Source: a virus. Taken from it: a DNA stretch of 46,578 nt. Every line of letters begins with the position of its first letter. Positions within the stretch are counted from its first letter, which is position 1. Under the pieces are notes generated by a model. The model had not been told where the DNA came from. It did not search any database and saw only the letters and a list, made by a program, of their open reading frames with translations. Shown here one piece after another: positions 29,746-38,374 of the stretch. The stretch is taken from the IMG/VR virus record IMGVR_UViG_3300035698_031051, positions 1 through 46,578 of that record. The stretch is one strand, 5' to 3'. The position numbers were made by a program, and so were the translations under genes.

Positions 29746-30807
29746 ATGGATGCTTTTGATTTTCTAAACACCCAAACAACTCACACTTGGAAACTCTCTG
29801 AAATTTTCCAAGCCCTTAACAAAGGTTTGTACCCGGACAGGAAAAACGACATACTTTCCAACGTCCAGTGTTACGGCAACACAATCACGGCCACAGGTGG
29901 CGGTGATACTGTCAAAGTGTTTATCAAGTGCCCGGAAGATTTTGGTGGTGGCGGCACTGTACCGATTATGACAGTCCCCAAACAGTTTAACACCCTCTCC
30001 TGGGATGATGGTTATCTCATAGCAGATAATATCAAGATGGAGACCGTACCCCTTGATAAAGTACTCAGGGTAGGACAAGAGCCCATAACTGATTGTCAAG
30101 ACGTAATCACTATTACACCTGAGGTTATTAAAGCTTTTGTCCCGTTTGCCGTGCATGACGCGGCTAGACCTTGGGCAAGCTGCTATTGTATAGATGACGG
30201 CTTTCTAGTAGCCACAGAGGGCCACAACCTGCTCAGGCACGACAATCCAACAGCTAAGGGCCCTCTACAAACAGTCCCGGTATATTACGCTAAGGATGCT
30301 ACTGCAGAAGTAAGAGTTGCTGTCTCTAAGCTGTTTTTCCGTATAGCAGCAATGCTTTCTGTTGACCAGCCCATCAAGGTAAAGTTTACCGGCAGCCAAA
30401 TGATTGCCACATCAATTGACTGCCATCCTTATGAAGTCACCATATTGAGCTACCCTGTGGGGGACTATCCTGACACCACTAAGATTACGGCCCCCGGCAA
30501 CCCTTACAATCAAGTAGCTATCGGTGCGGAGCTTTTGAAGCAGATCAAAAAGATGCCTAAAGATAAGTACGAACCTGCAATACAGTTAATAGAAGGCTGT
30601 GTGAGATATCAAACAAATACTATTGAGTGGGAGATTCCAGTCCCGGGCTTGGCTCTTGAACCTGGTGTTGCATACAAAGCCAACAGTAAGTTCTTGTTGA
30701 ATCTGCCAAAGGTTTCTGGGGATTGGATTTTAGATCTATACAGTTCAGACGGGATGATGTTTGTAAGGTCTGGACCCTGGACAGGCATTTCAATGGCTAT
30801 CTATTAA
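29746..30807 (+). CDS. Sliding-clamp-like protein (DnaN-like)
   Basis: Sliding clamps tether the replicative polymerase to DNA. 353 aa, close to DnaN (366). The segment DDGFLVATEGHNLLRHDNP matches the ATDGxRL signature, VITITPEVIKAFVPFAVHD matches the start of the second domain, and the C terminus DGMMFVRSGPWTGISMAIY resembles the conserved end of DnaN. Repeated beta-alpha-beta rhythm supports three domains. Identity to cellular DnaN is low by eye; a structure search would decide. ATG behind AAGGAGATTACTCT. Confidence 0.6.
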   Translation: MDAFDFLNTQTTHTWKLSEIFQALNKGLYPDRKNDILSNVQCYGNTITATGGGDTVKVFIKCPEDFGGGGTVPIMTVPKQFNTLSWDDGYLIADNIKMETVPLDKVLRVGQEPITDCQDVITITPEVIKAFVPFAVHDAARPWASCYCIDDGFLVATEGHNLLRHDNPTAKGPLQTVPVYYAKDATAEVRVAVSKLFFRIAAMLSVDQPIKVKFTGSQMIATSIDCHPYEVTILSYPVGDYPDTTKITAPGNPYNQVAIGAELLKQIKKMPKDKYEPAIQLIEGCVRYQTNTIEWEIPVPGLALEPGVAYKANSKFLLNLPKVSGDWILDLYSSDGMMFVRSGPWTGISMAIY

Positions 30808-30810
30808 TTC

Positions 30811-30847
30811 TTGGATCATCCTCCGACACTTTCAAGTAGTGTGTATA
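30811..30847 (+). promoter_or_regulatory. Phage-type promoter for the 30861-31457 unit
   Basis: TTGGATCATCCTCCGACAC at 30811 and TCAAGTAGTGTGTATAGG; GGATCA to CAAGTAG offset 20 nt. Confidence 0.72.
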
Positions 30848-30860
30848 GGAGGAACAAAAC

Positions 30861-31037
30861 ATGAAACTTTTTACCCAAATTCTTATTGTAGCCGTTCTTG
30901 TTAGCAGCCTTCTTGTTATCTCTGTTCTTGTCACATCACCTCTTTTTCTAGCTTGTGCTTTAATGGTATGGTTTTTTTGTTGTAAACCCGTTGTGTTTAC
31001 TGACAATAGTGTTTTAACTGATAGGAGAGACAAATGA
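30861..31037 (+). CDS. 58-aa membrane protein
   Basis: ATG behind AGGAGGAACAAAAC. Almost entirely hydrophobic in residues 5-40 (QILIVAVLVSSLLVISVLVT, LFLACALMVWFFCC), then a short charged tail. Stop overlaps the next start as ATGA. Two membrane helices; size and position would suit a holin-like protein, but this is a guess. Confidence 0.65.
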   Translation: MKLFTQILIVAVLVSSLLVISVLVTSPLFLACALMVWFFCCKPVVFTDNSVLTDRRDK

Positions 31038-31204
31038 AAAAGGTTATCACTTGGAAAGCCCCAAACGGCGAGACCAAAGACATCTGTTCCAAATGTGAGA
31101 AGAGACTGGCCAAACAAGGAGATTGGCCCCGTAACTTCAGGGGCGAAGAGTTCTGCTCTGTATCCCATGGGAAGCACTCAGGGGACTGTAACTTCTGTGA
31201 ATAG
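31034..31204 (+). CDS. 56-aa zinc-finger-like protein
   Basis: MKKVITWKAPNGETKDICSK; cysteines and histidines lie as CSKC...FCSVSHGKH...CNFC, a treble-clef or zinc-ribbon-like pattern. Ribosome site TAGGAGAGACAA. Coupled to the membrane gene before it. Nucleic-acid binding is plausible; family unknown. Confidence 0.65.
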   Translation: MKKVITWKAPNGETKDICSKCEKRLAKQGDWPRNFRGEEFCSVSHGKHSGDCNFCE

Positions 31205-31457
31205 TCTAGCAGTAGCACCCAAAGTACGGGTCCTTACAGACCCGGAAGCCAAGTCTAGGATTTTGGCACACCCTGATTATCTGAGAAATCGGCAAAAGGG
31301 TTCCGGGTCTGTATGGGGGCCGCTTAAAGATCAGCCCGGGGCTTGGTGGGTAAAACATGGGGACTTTACTATAGCCCCGTATTGGTTTTACGAATTGACT
31401 CTAAACACAGAGCCGGAACCTGAGCCGGAGAGACTAAGCTTTCTGCACGAAACTTAA
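31197..31457 (+). CDS. Hypothetical protein, about 86 aa
   Basis: The frame starts upstream inside the zinc-finger gene; the GTG at 31197, behind AGGGGAC and overlapping that gene's stop, is the neatest start, with ATG 31167 as an alternative. Contains VRVLTDPEAKSRILAHPDYL and GSVWGPLKDQPGAWWVKHGD, and ends in a glutamate/proline tract TEPEPEPERL. No family recognised. Confidence 0.55.
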   Translation: MNSLAVAPKVRVLTDPEAKSRILAHPDYLRNRQKGSGSVWGPLKDQPGAWWVKHGDFTIAPYWFYELTLNTEPEPEPERLSFLHET

Positions 31458-31477
31458 AAAAAGTTGAAGGTTGGTGT

Positions 31478-31918
31478 TTACAGGCAGGCTACTTTGGGAG
31501 GCAGTTTACAGATATCCATCCAATAGTGTCGGATATCCGACAAGAGGTCTTTGGGTGCCCCAGCCACTCCAGGTGCCTTTACAATATAGCTGTTTGCCCC
31601 TGTGGTATAAGACTTTAAAATGTCTGATTCTGCTTCAGAAGTTGTCAGGATGATAACAGGAAGCGTTTGTAGTCTTGCGTCTTGTCTTATATCCCCCAAA
31701 GCTTCAAGGCCATCCTTACGGGGCATTTTGAGGTCTAGTAAAAGGATGTCAGGAAGCTCTTTGGAGAGATCCTGTAAGCGTTCCATTAAATAGACCCCAT
31801 CAGTAACCCTTTCCAAAAATAGGGATTCATTTAGGGGGCTGTCTTCTAGCATATCCTGCAATAAAAACCAGTCGTCGTTGTCATCGTCAGCAAATAGAAT
31901 GTGAAGTTGATCGTTCAT
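31478..31918 (-). CDS. Single-domain response regulator (receiver)
   Basis: 146 aa CheY-like receiver: acidic pocket FADDDNDD, phospho-Asp in ILLLDLKMPRKDG, Thr in VIILTTSEAE, Lys in SYIVKAPG. No output domain. The 31-nt overlap with the histidine kinase gene shows coupling. It resembles Rcp1-type receivers that pair with phytochrome-like kinases (LFADDDNDDWFLLQDML...DG). Probably the phospho-acceptor of the adjacent kinase. Confidence 0.9.
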   Translation of the reverse strand: MNDQLHILFADDDNDDWFLLQDMLEDSPLNESLFLERVTDGVYLMERLQDLSKELPDILLLDLKMPRKDGLEALGDIRQDARLQTLPVIILTTSEAESDILKSYTTGANSYIVKAPGVAGAPKDLLSDIRHYWMDICKLPPKVACL

Positions 31919-33695
31919 CAGAGTGTCCTTGTGTGATTGGGAGCTTGATTGTTACAGTCGTGCCGTGTTCAGGAGTACTATCTGCTTCAATGGAGCCGTT
32001 ATGTAGTGCTGCGATACGCCTACACATAGCTAACCCGAGACCTGTACCGGGATACTCAAAGCGAGTGTGTAGCCTGGTAAATGTCTGGAAAATCTTTTGT
32101 CTATACTGAGGGTCAAAACCAATCCCATTATCTGTTACATTGATAACCACAAAGTCATCCTCTACAGAACTAGAGATTACGATAAGAGGGCTTGTATCTG
32201 GTTTGTGAAACTTAATTGCATTTGAAAGTATGTTTTGGAACATCTGGCGAAGCCGCCGGGGGTGTCCTATGACAGAAGGTATTGCACCTATTTGTATCTC
32301 AGCCTGGGCGTTAAGAATCTGTACTTCTAGGTCTGCTGCAGCCTCTTGCATTATCTGCGTGGGGTCCGCACATACAGGGGGTGAATCAGACTGTCCAATT
32401 TTAGCGTAGCTTAGAATATCATCAATTAACAAACGCATCCTGGAAGCAGCAACCTGCATGACATCCAGATAGTGTTTCCCTTTATCATCAAGCTGTGGTT
32501 CATACTTTTCAGTTAGCCGTGTCCCAAAGGAGATGATTTTGTTTAGAGGTTCCCTGAGATCGTGAGAGGCCGCATAAGCAAAGGATTCTAACGCTTGATT
32601 AGATTCTTGTAGTTCTTTAGTTCTTTGCTGTACCAGAAACTCCAAATCCTCTTGGGTTTGTTTTAGGGCTGTGATGTCCCTAATCTGAGCAATGAAGTAT
32701 TGGGGTGTGTTTTCAGAGTCCCGAATTAACACAATAGAAATCTCACCATAAACCACATGTCCGTCTTTGTGGACGTATCTTTTCACTAGACGTTGTACGG
32801 ATGGTGTGGGGAGTTCCAGCATTGCTGTGATCCAATTACTACTAGTATCTATATCTTCAGAGTAGGTTACGTCTGACATGTTCATCTTAAGTAGTTCATG
32901 CCGAGTATAGCCGAACATTTTACAAATAGCACTATTCACACGTAAAAAGCAGCCCTCTGTACTGGCCAGTGCTTTAGGATTGGGAGCAGCATCAAAAGCC
33001 AGTCTAAACCTATCTTCAGAAATCAGCAGACGTTGCTCAAGCTCTTTTTTGTCAGTAATATCACGTATGATAGCCAGGACTTCAGAGCTGTTGTCCGTTT
33101 GCGTCATGTGTATCCGTAGTAACCGAGCTTCAAAGTATTGTTTGGAATTATCAGGCAACTGGTAGTCCCATTCTTGAGGTTTGCCTGTTTTATTTACTAA
33201 TGAGATCCGTAGCATTATTTCATCTGCAAAAGACTTAGGAAACACTTCATAAACAGTTTTCCCTAAAAAAGCAGCTATAGGTAGAAAAGGATCTATCTGT
33301 CCCGGGTGTGAGTCTAGGAAACATCCGTCAGCACTCAAAATATGAAGCATATCAGGGATAGCATACACTAAGGAGCGGTATCTGTCAGTTAAGGTGTTGT
33401 GTGCTTCAATAACATGGGTGTGATCACAGAAAGTAACCATTGTTTGATCTTCTGGGATTGGTGTTGTATGAACCTCCCCCCAAAGAGTCTTTCCCGCTAG
33501 AGTTTTGACTTTGTACTCGGAAATTGTTTGTTTTGAGGTTTGCAGGCTGCCTAGCTCAGGAAAGACTTGGTTAAGAGGTTTTCCTACGATGTCAGTGCCA
33601 AAAAACCCAAAAGCTTTATTATTTGCTTGAATTATACTGTCTTCAGAGACAATGATGGCTACACAGTTCAGATATTCTAGAATCGTAGTATCCAT
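31887..33695 (-). CDS. PAS-domain sensor histidine kinase
   Basis: 602 aa from ATG 33695 (MDTTILEYLNCVAIIVSEDS) behind AAGGGGTGAT; the longer frame overlaps the upstream gene. Three PAS domains: residues about 5-110, 120-245 and 250-385 (CKMFGYTRHELLKMNMSDVT, QYFIAQIRDITALKQTQEDL). Then a HisKA dimerisation domain with phospho-histidine FAYAASHDLREPLNKI and a HATPase domain (N box NILSNAIKFH, VTDNGIGFDP, PGTGLGLAMCRRI). No membrane helix, so a cytosolic sensor. Kinase motifs are intact. A full histidine kinase is very unusual on a phage. Confidence 0.92.
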   Translation of the reverse strand: MDTTILEYLNCVAIIVSEDSIIQANNKAFGFFGTDIVGKPLNQVFPELGSLQTSKQTISEYKVKTLAGKTLWGEVHTTPIPEDQTMVTFCDHTHVIEAHNTLTDRYRSLVYAIPDMLHILSADGCFLDSHPGQIDPFLPIAAFLGKTVYEVFPKSFADEIMLRISLVNKTGKPQEWDYQLPDNSKQYFEARLLRIHMTQTDNSSEVLAIIRDITDKKELEQRLLISEDRFRLAFDAAPNPKALASTEGCFLRVNSAICKMFGYTRHELLKMNMSDVTYSEDIDTSSNWITAMLELPTPSVQRLVKRYVHKDGHVVYGEISIVLIRDSENTPQYFIAQIRDITALKQTQEDLEFLVQQRTKELQESNQALESFAYAASHDLREPLNKIISFGTRLTEKYEPQLDDKGKHYLDVMQVAASRMRLLIDDILSYAKIGQSDSPPVCADPTQIMQEAAADLEVQILNAQAEIQIGAIPSVIGHPRRLRQMFQNILSNAIKFHKPDTSPLIVISSSVEDDFVVINVTDNGIGFDPQYRQKIFQTFTRLHTRFEYPGTGLGLAMCRRIAALHNGSIEADSTPEHGTTVTIKLPITQGHSDERSTSHSIC

Positions 33696-33696
33696 A

Positions 33697-34413
33697 TCAC
33701 CCCTTAAACAGGATCGTCCAGATTTGTTGTAGTTTTTCTGTTTCCAGTGTTCCAACAACAAATACAGACAGAAGCCCGCAAATAAAGATGATAATTGCAG
33801 CCAGGGGGTGGCCAAGCGTCCAACTTAATATCCATTGTAATTTATTGGGTTTTTTCTGCTTGAGAAACTCTTGCAGGTTTTGTATTGCGATTTGTACGCC
33901 TACAAGTCCTGTCTGTAACTGCTGCATGCAATTATTAACTTCCGTTTGAGCTGTGACAGCAGTACGAGTCACAGCGAGAATCTGGTCTACTAATACTTCA
34001 GACCCAGCACCACCTAACTTCAAAGTATCGAGGTCTACAGCATAACGACAAGTTAGCTCTAACATTTCAGTAGTAAAGCTGCCTTTTTCTAAAACACGGA
34101 CTGCTCCGGCTTCTTCCGCCCTGAGTTGTAGGTCTTTATCTCTGTAATTGGTAATTAGAACTACAGGAATCTGAAAATTGGATTCTCTAAGGTCTGCAAG
34201 AAAACTCAGGCCATCAGTGTCAGGAAGCCGGTAGTCCAATAAAACCACATCAAAGTTTTGTTTTTCTATAAAAGCAAGTCCGTCTTTAGCATTGTAAGCA
34301 ACCTCAACAAGAAAATCATCCCGCTCAGATTCCCCAAGCTTGTCCATGATCATCCCTGCATCATCAGGGTCATCTTCGACAATAAGAACTTTAATGGCTT
34401 CACCTGCTGTCAT
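33697..34413 (-). CDS. Membrane-anchored receiver-domain protein
   Basis: 238 aa from ATG 34413, whose A is the last base of the upstream stop (TAATG). Receiver domain residues 6-125: VLIVEDDPDDAGMI, phospho-Asp in VVLLDYRLPDTDG, VVLITNYRD, VLEKGSF. A helical linker (QTEVNNCMQQLQTGLVGVQI) follows, then a C-terminal transmembrane helix (HPLAAIIIFICGLLSVFVVG). A receiver tied to the membrane without output domain suggests a localised phosphate sink or a docking site. Confidence 0.85.
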   Translation of the reverse strand: MTAGEAIKVLIVEDDPDDAGMIMDKLGESERDDFLVEVAYNAKDGLAFIEKQNFDVVLLDYRLPDTDGLSFLADLRESNFQIPVVLITNYRDKDLQLRAEEAGAVRVLEKGSFTTEMLELTCRYAVDLDTLKLGGAGSEVLVDQILAVTRTAVTAQTEVNNCMQQLQTGLVGVQIAIQNLQEFLKQKKPNKLQWILSWTLGHPLAAIIIFICGLLSVFVVGTLETEKLQQIWTILFKG

Positions 34414-35465
34414 TAACCAACCTCTCTGCACAGGGATAGTTGCTTTACTATATAACGAATAATAGTCTGCAGTTCTAATGAAAGCTTCCTACCATCGGCA
34501 TCAGGCAAAAACCTTGGGGATTCGTTAACCCTACGGAAGGGTTTGCCCATAGCCCGCATTAGCTTCTGTCCCATGGTGCTGTCTGCGTGTGCTACGTTCC
34601 TGATTAGGTTCTGTGCTTCCAGAAGGTGCTCTTTAACAGCTTCAGATCTGCCTGTATCAGCAATCTCTTCACGGGCTTCTTGTAGTGCTACTTCTAATTG
34701 TCGCAGCCCTGGGATACAAAATGTTACAGATTGTGTGCCCCATCCAAAGCCAACTTCTCGGGTCAAGCCCACTGGGTACTGGCCCATAGGAAGGGCTTTT
34801 CCATCTGGAGTCCTGTGCTTATTGTCAAAAGCACTTACATAGCCGTGGTTCAACCTGTTCCTCAAATGTTTGTTAAGTTCTTTTGAGGCAGAGTAGGCGT
34901 CTTCAAAAACAAAACGGGGGTCCTGGTCAAACTTACCACCGTCAACACGGCCTGTCTCACCTGAATCTGTAAGTGCACCCCAGCGACGAATAACTCTGTA
35001 GCCGCCTTCATCATCAACTATAAGACCCTCATAGAACTTAGAGTTATGTGAATTGGGATCTACTTTATAGACCATAAAAGCATGGCCATTTCTAACAGTG
35101 CCTTTATCAAGCCCACGGGCTTTTAGAAGTGGCTGATGTGCAATCTTAAGTGCTACTGCATACTTCTCCATACAAGTCAGGGAAGCCCACTGAGCATGTG
35201 TGGTTTGTGGGAAGGTTGCAGCCGCTAGTTTAAAGGTGTCCAGTTCGTCTCTGAGATTCTGGGTAGAAGCTTCTATCAAGCCCATAGCTACCCGGGAGCC
35301 TTTTTTCTGTAGTGCTGCTGCCAAAAACACTTCTTCTCCTAGCTTGCCTTCTTGATAGAGCTTGGATAGCTCTGAAAACTCAACCTGATTAAAGGTTTTC
35401 AAGTAAGGACTATAGGAGTCCATCTGCAAAGGTGATGTGGGGCGACCGATTATTTTAGGATCCAT
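34413..35465 (-). CDS. WGR-domain protein
   Basis: 350 aa from ATG 35465 behind CAGGAGGTTTAC. Residues about 145-225 form a WGR domain: SKFYEGLIVDDEGGYRVIRR, WGALTDSGETGRVDGGKF, and the tail ASKELNKHLRNRLNHGYVSA. WGR domains bind DNA 5' ends and occur in PARPs; this is the second WGR protein of the window. No catalytic PARP motifs are present. The N- and C-terminal regions are helical and unrecognised. It heads the kinase-receiver operon, coupled by TAATG, so it may be the output or regulator of that relay. Confidence 0.75.
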   Translation of the reverse strand: MDPKIIGRPTSPLQMDSYSPYLKTFNQVEFSELSKLYQEGKLGEEVFLAAALQKKGSRVAMGLIEASTQNLRDELDTFKLAAATFPQTTHAQWASLTCMEKYAVALKIAHQPLLKARGLDKGTVRNGHAFMVYKVDPNSHNSKFYEGLIVDDEGGYRVIRRWGALTDSGETGRVDGGKFDQDPRFVFEDAYSASKELNKHLRNRLNHGYVSAFDNKHRTPDGKALPMGQYPVGLTREVGFGWGTQSVTFCIPGLRQLEVALQEAREEIADTGRSEAVKEHLLEAQNLIRNVAHADSTMGQKLMRAMGKPFRRVNESPRFLPDADGRKLSLELQTIIRYIVKQLSLCREVG

Positions 35466-35555
35466 GTAAACCTCCTGAGGAGCCATTTATTAAGATGGCA
35501 GTTCTATAACAAGTGGTTTATTGAAAGGCTAACGAAAGTGTTGGGGTTTGTTTTG

Positions 35556-36029
35556 CTATTTTGATGGTGGTTCTTGAACTAGAACCGGTGTGTCAATGCC
35601 TTCAATATAAAGCTTTCCATTGCGGATATAGCTTACAACCAAGGGGTCATGGTTTCTGTTTTTACACAACCAATAGTGGAACTCTATCAAGCGGCCCCCA
35701 TCAGACCATGCTGTAGCCCCCAGAGTTTCATCCGTTGGGTACCAATTGGTTACAAACCAGTCTGTGTCCGATATCTGGTTTTCAGAGTCGAGCAGCCCGG
35801 AAGCCAGAACCAATTCAGCATTAAGATGCCAGTCTTCAAATATTAAGGCTCCCTTTCTGGTTTTCAGGCTTAGGCCGTGCAACCCATCTAAGAGGGCTTC
35901 AGCGTCCTCTTCATCTCCAACAAACCACTGTTCGGAATCAGGATCTTGATAGACAAACTCACGGCGGTTTTCTGCACACCTTAGATTTCGGTCCTGAAGG
36001 TCCCCCGCAAGATCTCTTAAATCGTTCAT
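35556..36029 (-). CDS. Hypothetical protein, 157 aa
   Basis: ATG behind AAGAAGGGGACTGA. Acidic and aromatic: VYQDPDSEQWFVGDEEDAEA, LIFEDWHLNAELVLASGLLD and WYPTDETLGATAWSDGGRLI. No family recognised. First gene behind the promoter at 36101-36134 and likely co-transcribed with the WGR-kinase operon 90 bp downstream, since no other promoter motif is seen there. Confidence 0.65.
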   Translation of the reverse strand: MNDLRDLAGDLQDRNLRCAENRREFVYQDPDSEQWFVGDEEDAEALLDGLHGLSLKTRKGALIFEDWHLNAELVLASGLLDSENQISDTDWFVTNWYPTDETLGATAWSDGGRLIEFHYWLCKNRNHDPLVVSYIRNGKLYIEGIDTPVLVQEPPSK

Positions 36030-36072
36030 TTCAGTCCCCTTCTTAAAGAAAAAACAAACAACAGTTTCTTAT

Positions 36073-36091
36073 ATGGCTTTTATTGAGCCAT
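36073..36091 (-). promoter_or_regulatory. Hairpin in the 5' leader of the 157-aa gene
   Basis: ATGGCT, 7-nt loop, AGCCAT between the promoter at 36101-36134 and the gene. A 6-bp stem in the untranslated leader; a regulatory role is possible but unproven. Confidence 0.35.
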
Positions 36092-36100
36092 CAGTTACGA

Positions 36101-36134
36101 ACACACTACTCAAGATTGGTTTTGGATGATCCAG
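36101..36134 (-). promoter_or_regulatory. Phage-type promoter for the 157-aa, WGR and kinase operon
   Basis: Minus-strand CTGGATCATCCAAAACC then TTGAGTAGTGTGTTCG; consensus spacing. It is the only motif found upstream of the kinase operon. Confidence 0.72.
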
Positions 36135-36144
36135 CTGTTGGTTT

Positions 36145-37395
36145 TTATTCAGAAAACTCTTTGGATAAAGCCCATAGGGGGGGGTCTGTCTCAGCGGCGG
36201 TAACCTCTTTAACAGCCGCCTGAATGCGGAGCCTTGCAACAGTAGCATAGTCTGGGTCTAACTCAGCCCCTATAAACTTGAAGCCTTCTAGGATTGCACC
36301 ACGCCCCGTAGAACCGGAACCTGTAAAGGGATCTAATATGGTGCCGCCCGGAGGTGTTACTAAACGGCAGAGGTACCTCATAAGTTCTGTAGGTTTGACA
36401 GTGGGGTGGTTGTTTGGCTCTGTAAGCCCCTCAGTGCGTTCTTTTTTACACACCTTAGCGCAATAGAAAAAGCGGGCTGCAGATCCTGAGTCACCCTTTC
36501 TAAACATGGACGTTGTTTGTTTTCTTGCAAAAGCCAGTTTCTCAAAACCATCATGTACCTGAGTTGTGTTACCTGTCAGATCTCCTGATTTTGTTCCAGG
36601 GAACAAACACAACACTTCTTCGCTGCCATCATGTATAAAGTTTGCTGGAAAGCGGCCTGTGCTATTATATCTAATATTGTCTTTAGCATCCCCGTTGCCC
36701 CCATACGCTGAGCCCTGTCCTTTAGCCGCCCCATTATGGCCGGGGCCGGGGGTAGAAGCCCACTCACCATCCCCCGCACCAGTGAAGCCCACCCTACAGC
36801 CATCAATGTTTACAGCACCTGTTCCATATTTTAATACATTAGCAGTTACTGTTCCACTGAATGGTTTTCTTGCTACTGTAATGGGCTCAAAAGCGGGTTT
36901 GAGAGAAGTGTTCCATCCATCCCATTGGATTGCTTCTTCTGTGGCTGGGACGGTTAAACTTGCCTCGTTGGTAAGATTACCCATGCTCTGACCATTTGTA
37001 TATTTAGCATCCCTCCAGTTTGGGTGCTTCCCAAGGTCTTCCCTCTCCGCCCCTGCAGCCTTATCTATTGCCTTGCTGATATCCACTCCTTTGGGGAATC
37101 CGCTCCCATAAACCCAAGCGATCATATCACGGATCTCAAAACCCGCATCCTCAATCCTACAGGCCATCCGGTGCTGTGTTCGTGTCCCCGCAAAAGCTAA
37201 CAAGTACCCCCCCGGTTTTAAGACCCTTAGACATTCTTGCCAGATCTCAACTGAAGGCACATCATAATCCCATTTCTTGCCCATAAAGGCTAGGCCGTAA
37301 GGCGGATCTGTCACTATTGAATCAATGCTGTTGTCCGGCATTCCCTTTAACAGGTCCAGACAGTTACAGCAACGTACTTCCCACTGGTCAATCAT
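36145..37395 (-). CDS. DNA methyltransferase (beta-class, N6-adenine or N4-cytosine)
   Basis: 416 aa. DPPYG catalytic motif (VTDPPYGLAFMGKKWD) near residue 33 and the SAM-binding motif DPFTGSGSTGRGAILEG near residue 365 give the beta-class order. A long internal region includes ARKPFSGTVTANVLKYGTGA, NIDGCRVGF and NNHPTVKPTELMRYL, typical of phage/prophage YhdJ-like enzymes. ATG behind GGGGGGTGTTA. No restriction partner nearby, so it probably protects phage DNA. Upstream a GGATGATCC (shared with the plus promoter at 37433) and a degenerate TTCAGAGCTTAG are seen. Confidence 0.9.
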   Translation of the reverse strand: MIDQWEVRCCNCLDLLKGMPDNSIDSIVTDPPYGLAFMGKKWDYDVPSVEIWQECLRVLKPGGYLLAFAGTRTQHRMACRIEDAGFEIRDMIAWVYGSGFPKGVDISKAIDKAAGAEREDLGKHPNWRDAKYTNGQSMGNLTNEASLTVPATEEAIQWDGWNTSLKPAFEPITVARKPFSGTVTANVLKYGTGAVNIDGCRVGFTGAGDGEWASTPGPGHNGAAKGQGSAYGGNGDAKDNIRYNSTGRFPANFIHDGSEEVLCLFPGTKSGDLTGNTTQVHDGFEKLAFARKQTTSMFRKGDSGSAARFFYCAKVCKKERTEGLTEPNNHPTVKPTELMRYLCRLVTPPGGTILDPFTGSGSTGRGAILEGFKFIGAELDPDYATVARLRIQAAVKEVTAAETDPPLWALSKEFSE

Positions 37396-37432
37396 TAACA
37401 CCCCCCAATCTAAGCTCTGAAATTAATATACC

Positions 37433-37472
37433 TTGGATCATCCAAAGTGGATTCAGAGTAGTGTGTCTGTGA
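37433..37472 (+). promoter_or_regulatory. Phage-type promoter for the 220-aa gene
   Basis: TTGGATCATCCAAAGTGG at 37433 and TTCAGAGTAGTGTGTCTGTG; 20-nt offset (37435, 37455). Confidence 0.75.
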
Positions 37473-37508
37473 GAGGGATTTATAACATTATAGAGAAAGG
37501 AGCTTGAC

Positions 37509-38171
37509 ATGAAACTTTGTGAATGCGGCCAGCTTTTAGCGGAAGACTGCCAGTATGAACTGGAAGACGACAACAACAAAGTCATGTTTGTCCCTGACTA
37601 TTTGCAGGAGACAGCTGAGATTGCCCGTGACAGAACCGGCTTTTGGACTACAATGACTGTTTGTGACTACTGCTTGGATGTGATTCAGCGGGCTTACGCA
37701 GATGAGATCCGGGATGGCTGGGTAAAAGTCCCTGATTGGTCTGAAGTGCCTATGGAATGGGTAGGGACAGCCACCTTTGGGGATCTGTACAAGCATATAT
37801 TGAGCGAGGAAAAATGGCTTGATATTTCTCAGGGTGATGCTGATGTCTGTGATAAAGACACCGTCATTGATGCGCTGCTTAGGGACCTTATTGACGAAGG
37901 TGCCCCGGACAGTCACTATTCAGGTCTCTATATAGAGGATGATGGCAGCATTCTGGATTATGACAAAGAGCCCCTTTACCAAGTGGCTGAAAAGAAGCTG
38001 TTCTGTGTAGACGGCTCCTGGGACCAATGTGGCATGGAGCCTTACAATTCGGTAGATGACTTCATTACCATGTGTCACGAAGTTCATGAAGATCAGCCGG
38101 ATCTTGATGAATGGGAGGATGGTACTTGGCGGCACGGTGACACCATTATTCTAGAGACCCGATATGCCTAA
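37509..38171 (+). CDS. Hypothetical acidic protein with N-terminal cysteine pairs, 220 aa
   Basis: ATG behind AAAGGAGCTTGAC. Two cysteine pairs (LCECGQLL and VCDYCLDVI, about 43 residues apart) could bind one zinc. The rest is rich in Asp and Glu (KWLDISQGDADVCDKDTVID, EDQPDLDEWEDGTWRHGDTI). Strong negative charge may mimic DNA, a common theme in phage inhibitors, but no family is recognised. Confidence 0.68.
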   Translation: MKLCECGQLLAEDCQYELEDDNNKVMFVPDYLQETAEIARDRTGFWTTMTVCDYCLDVIQRAYADEIRDGWVKVPDWSEVPMEWVGTATFGDLYKHILSEEKWLDISQGDADVCDKDTVIDALLRDLIDEGAPDSHYSGLYIEDDGSILDYDKEPLYQVAEKKLFCVDGSWDQCGMEPYNSVDDFITMCHEVHEDQPDLDEWEDGTWRHGDTIILETRYA

Positions 38172-38297
38172 AGGTAAATGCCTGCCTTTCTAGCTTCTTT
38201 GAGAAGCTCATCAATGGCTTTTTTCCACTTCTTAGGAGCCCTAATACCGGTCTACTATATTTGTAATGGAAACTCTGTCTGCATCTTTTTGAAACAT
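38168..38297 (-). pseudogene. Frameshifted small gene, about 40 aa
   Basis: ATG at 38297 behind CGAGGATTCAGA encodes MFQKDADRVSITNIVDRY and stops at 38241. The neighbouring frame to 38168 reads GIRAPKKWKKAIDELLKEAR then KAGIYL, with no start. A one-base shift near 38245 joins them into a plausible helical protein. The 3' end overlaps the convergent 220-aa gene by 4 bp. Family unknown. Confidence 0.4.
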
Positions 38298-38374
38298 TCT
38301 GAATCCTCGTAAAAGAGTCTGCAATAAAACTCAGTCTATAGGGAAAACAACGGCATTTTCAGGATTCAAACTTT

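Noticed and set aside
36566-36991. 141-codon plus-strand frame inside the methyltransferase gene
   Set aside because: Lies wholly inside a well-supported gene on the other strand, has no ribosome site or promoter motif and a proline-rich, unconvincing composition.
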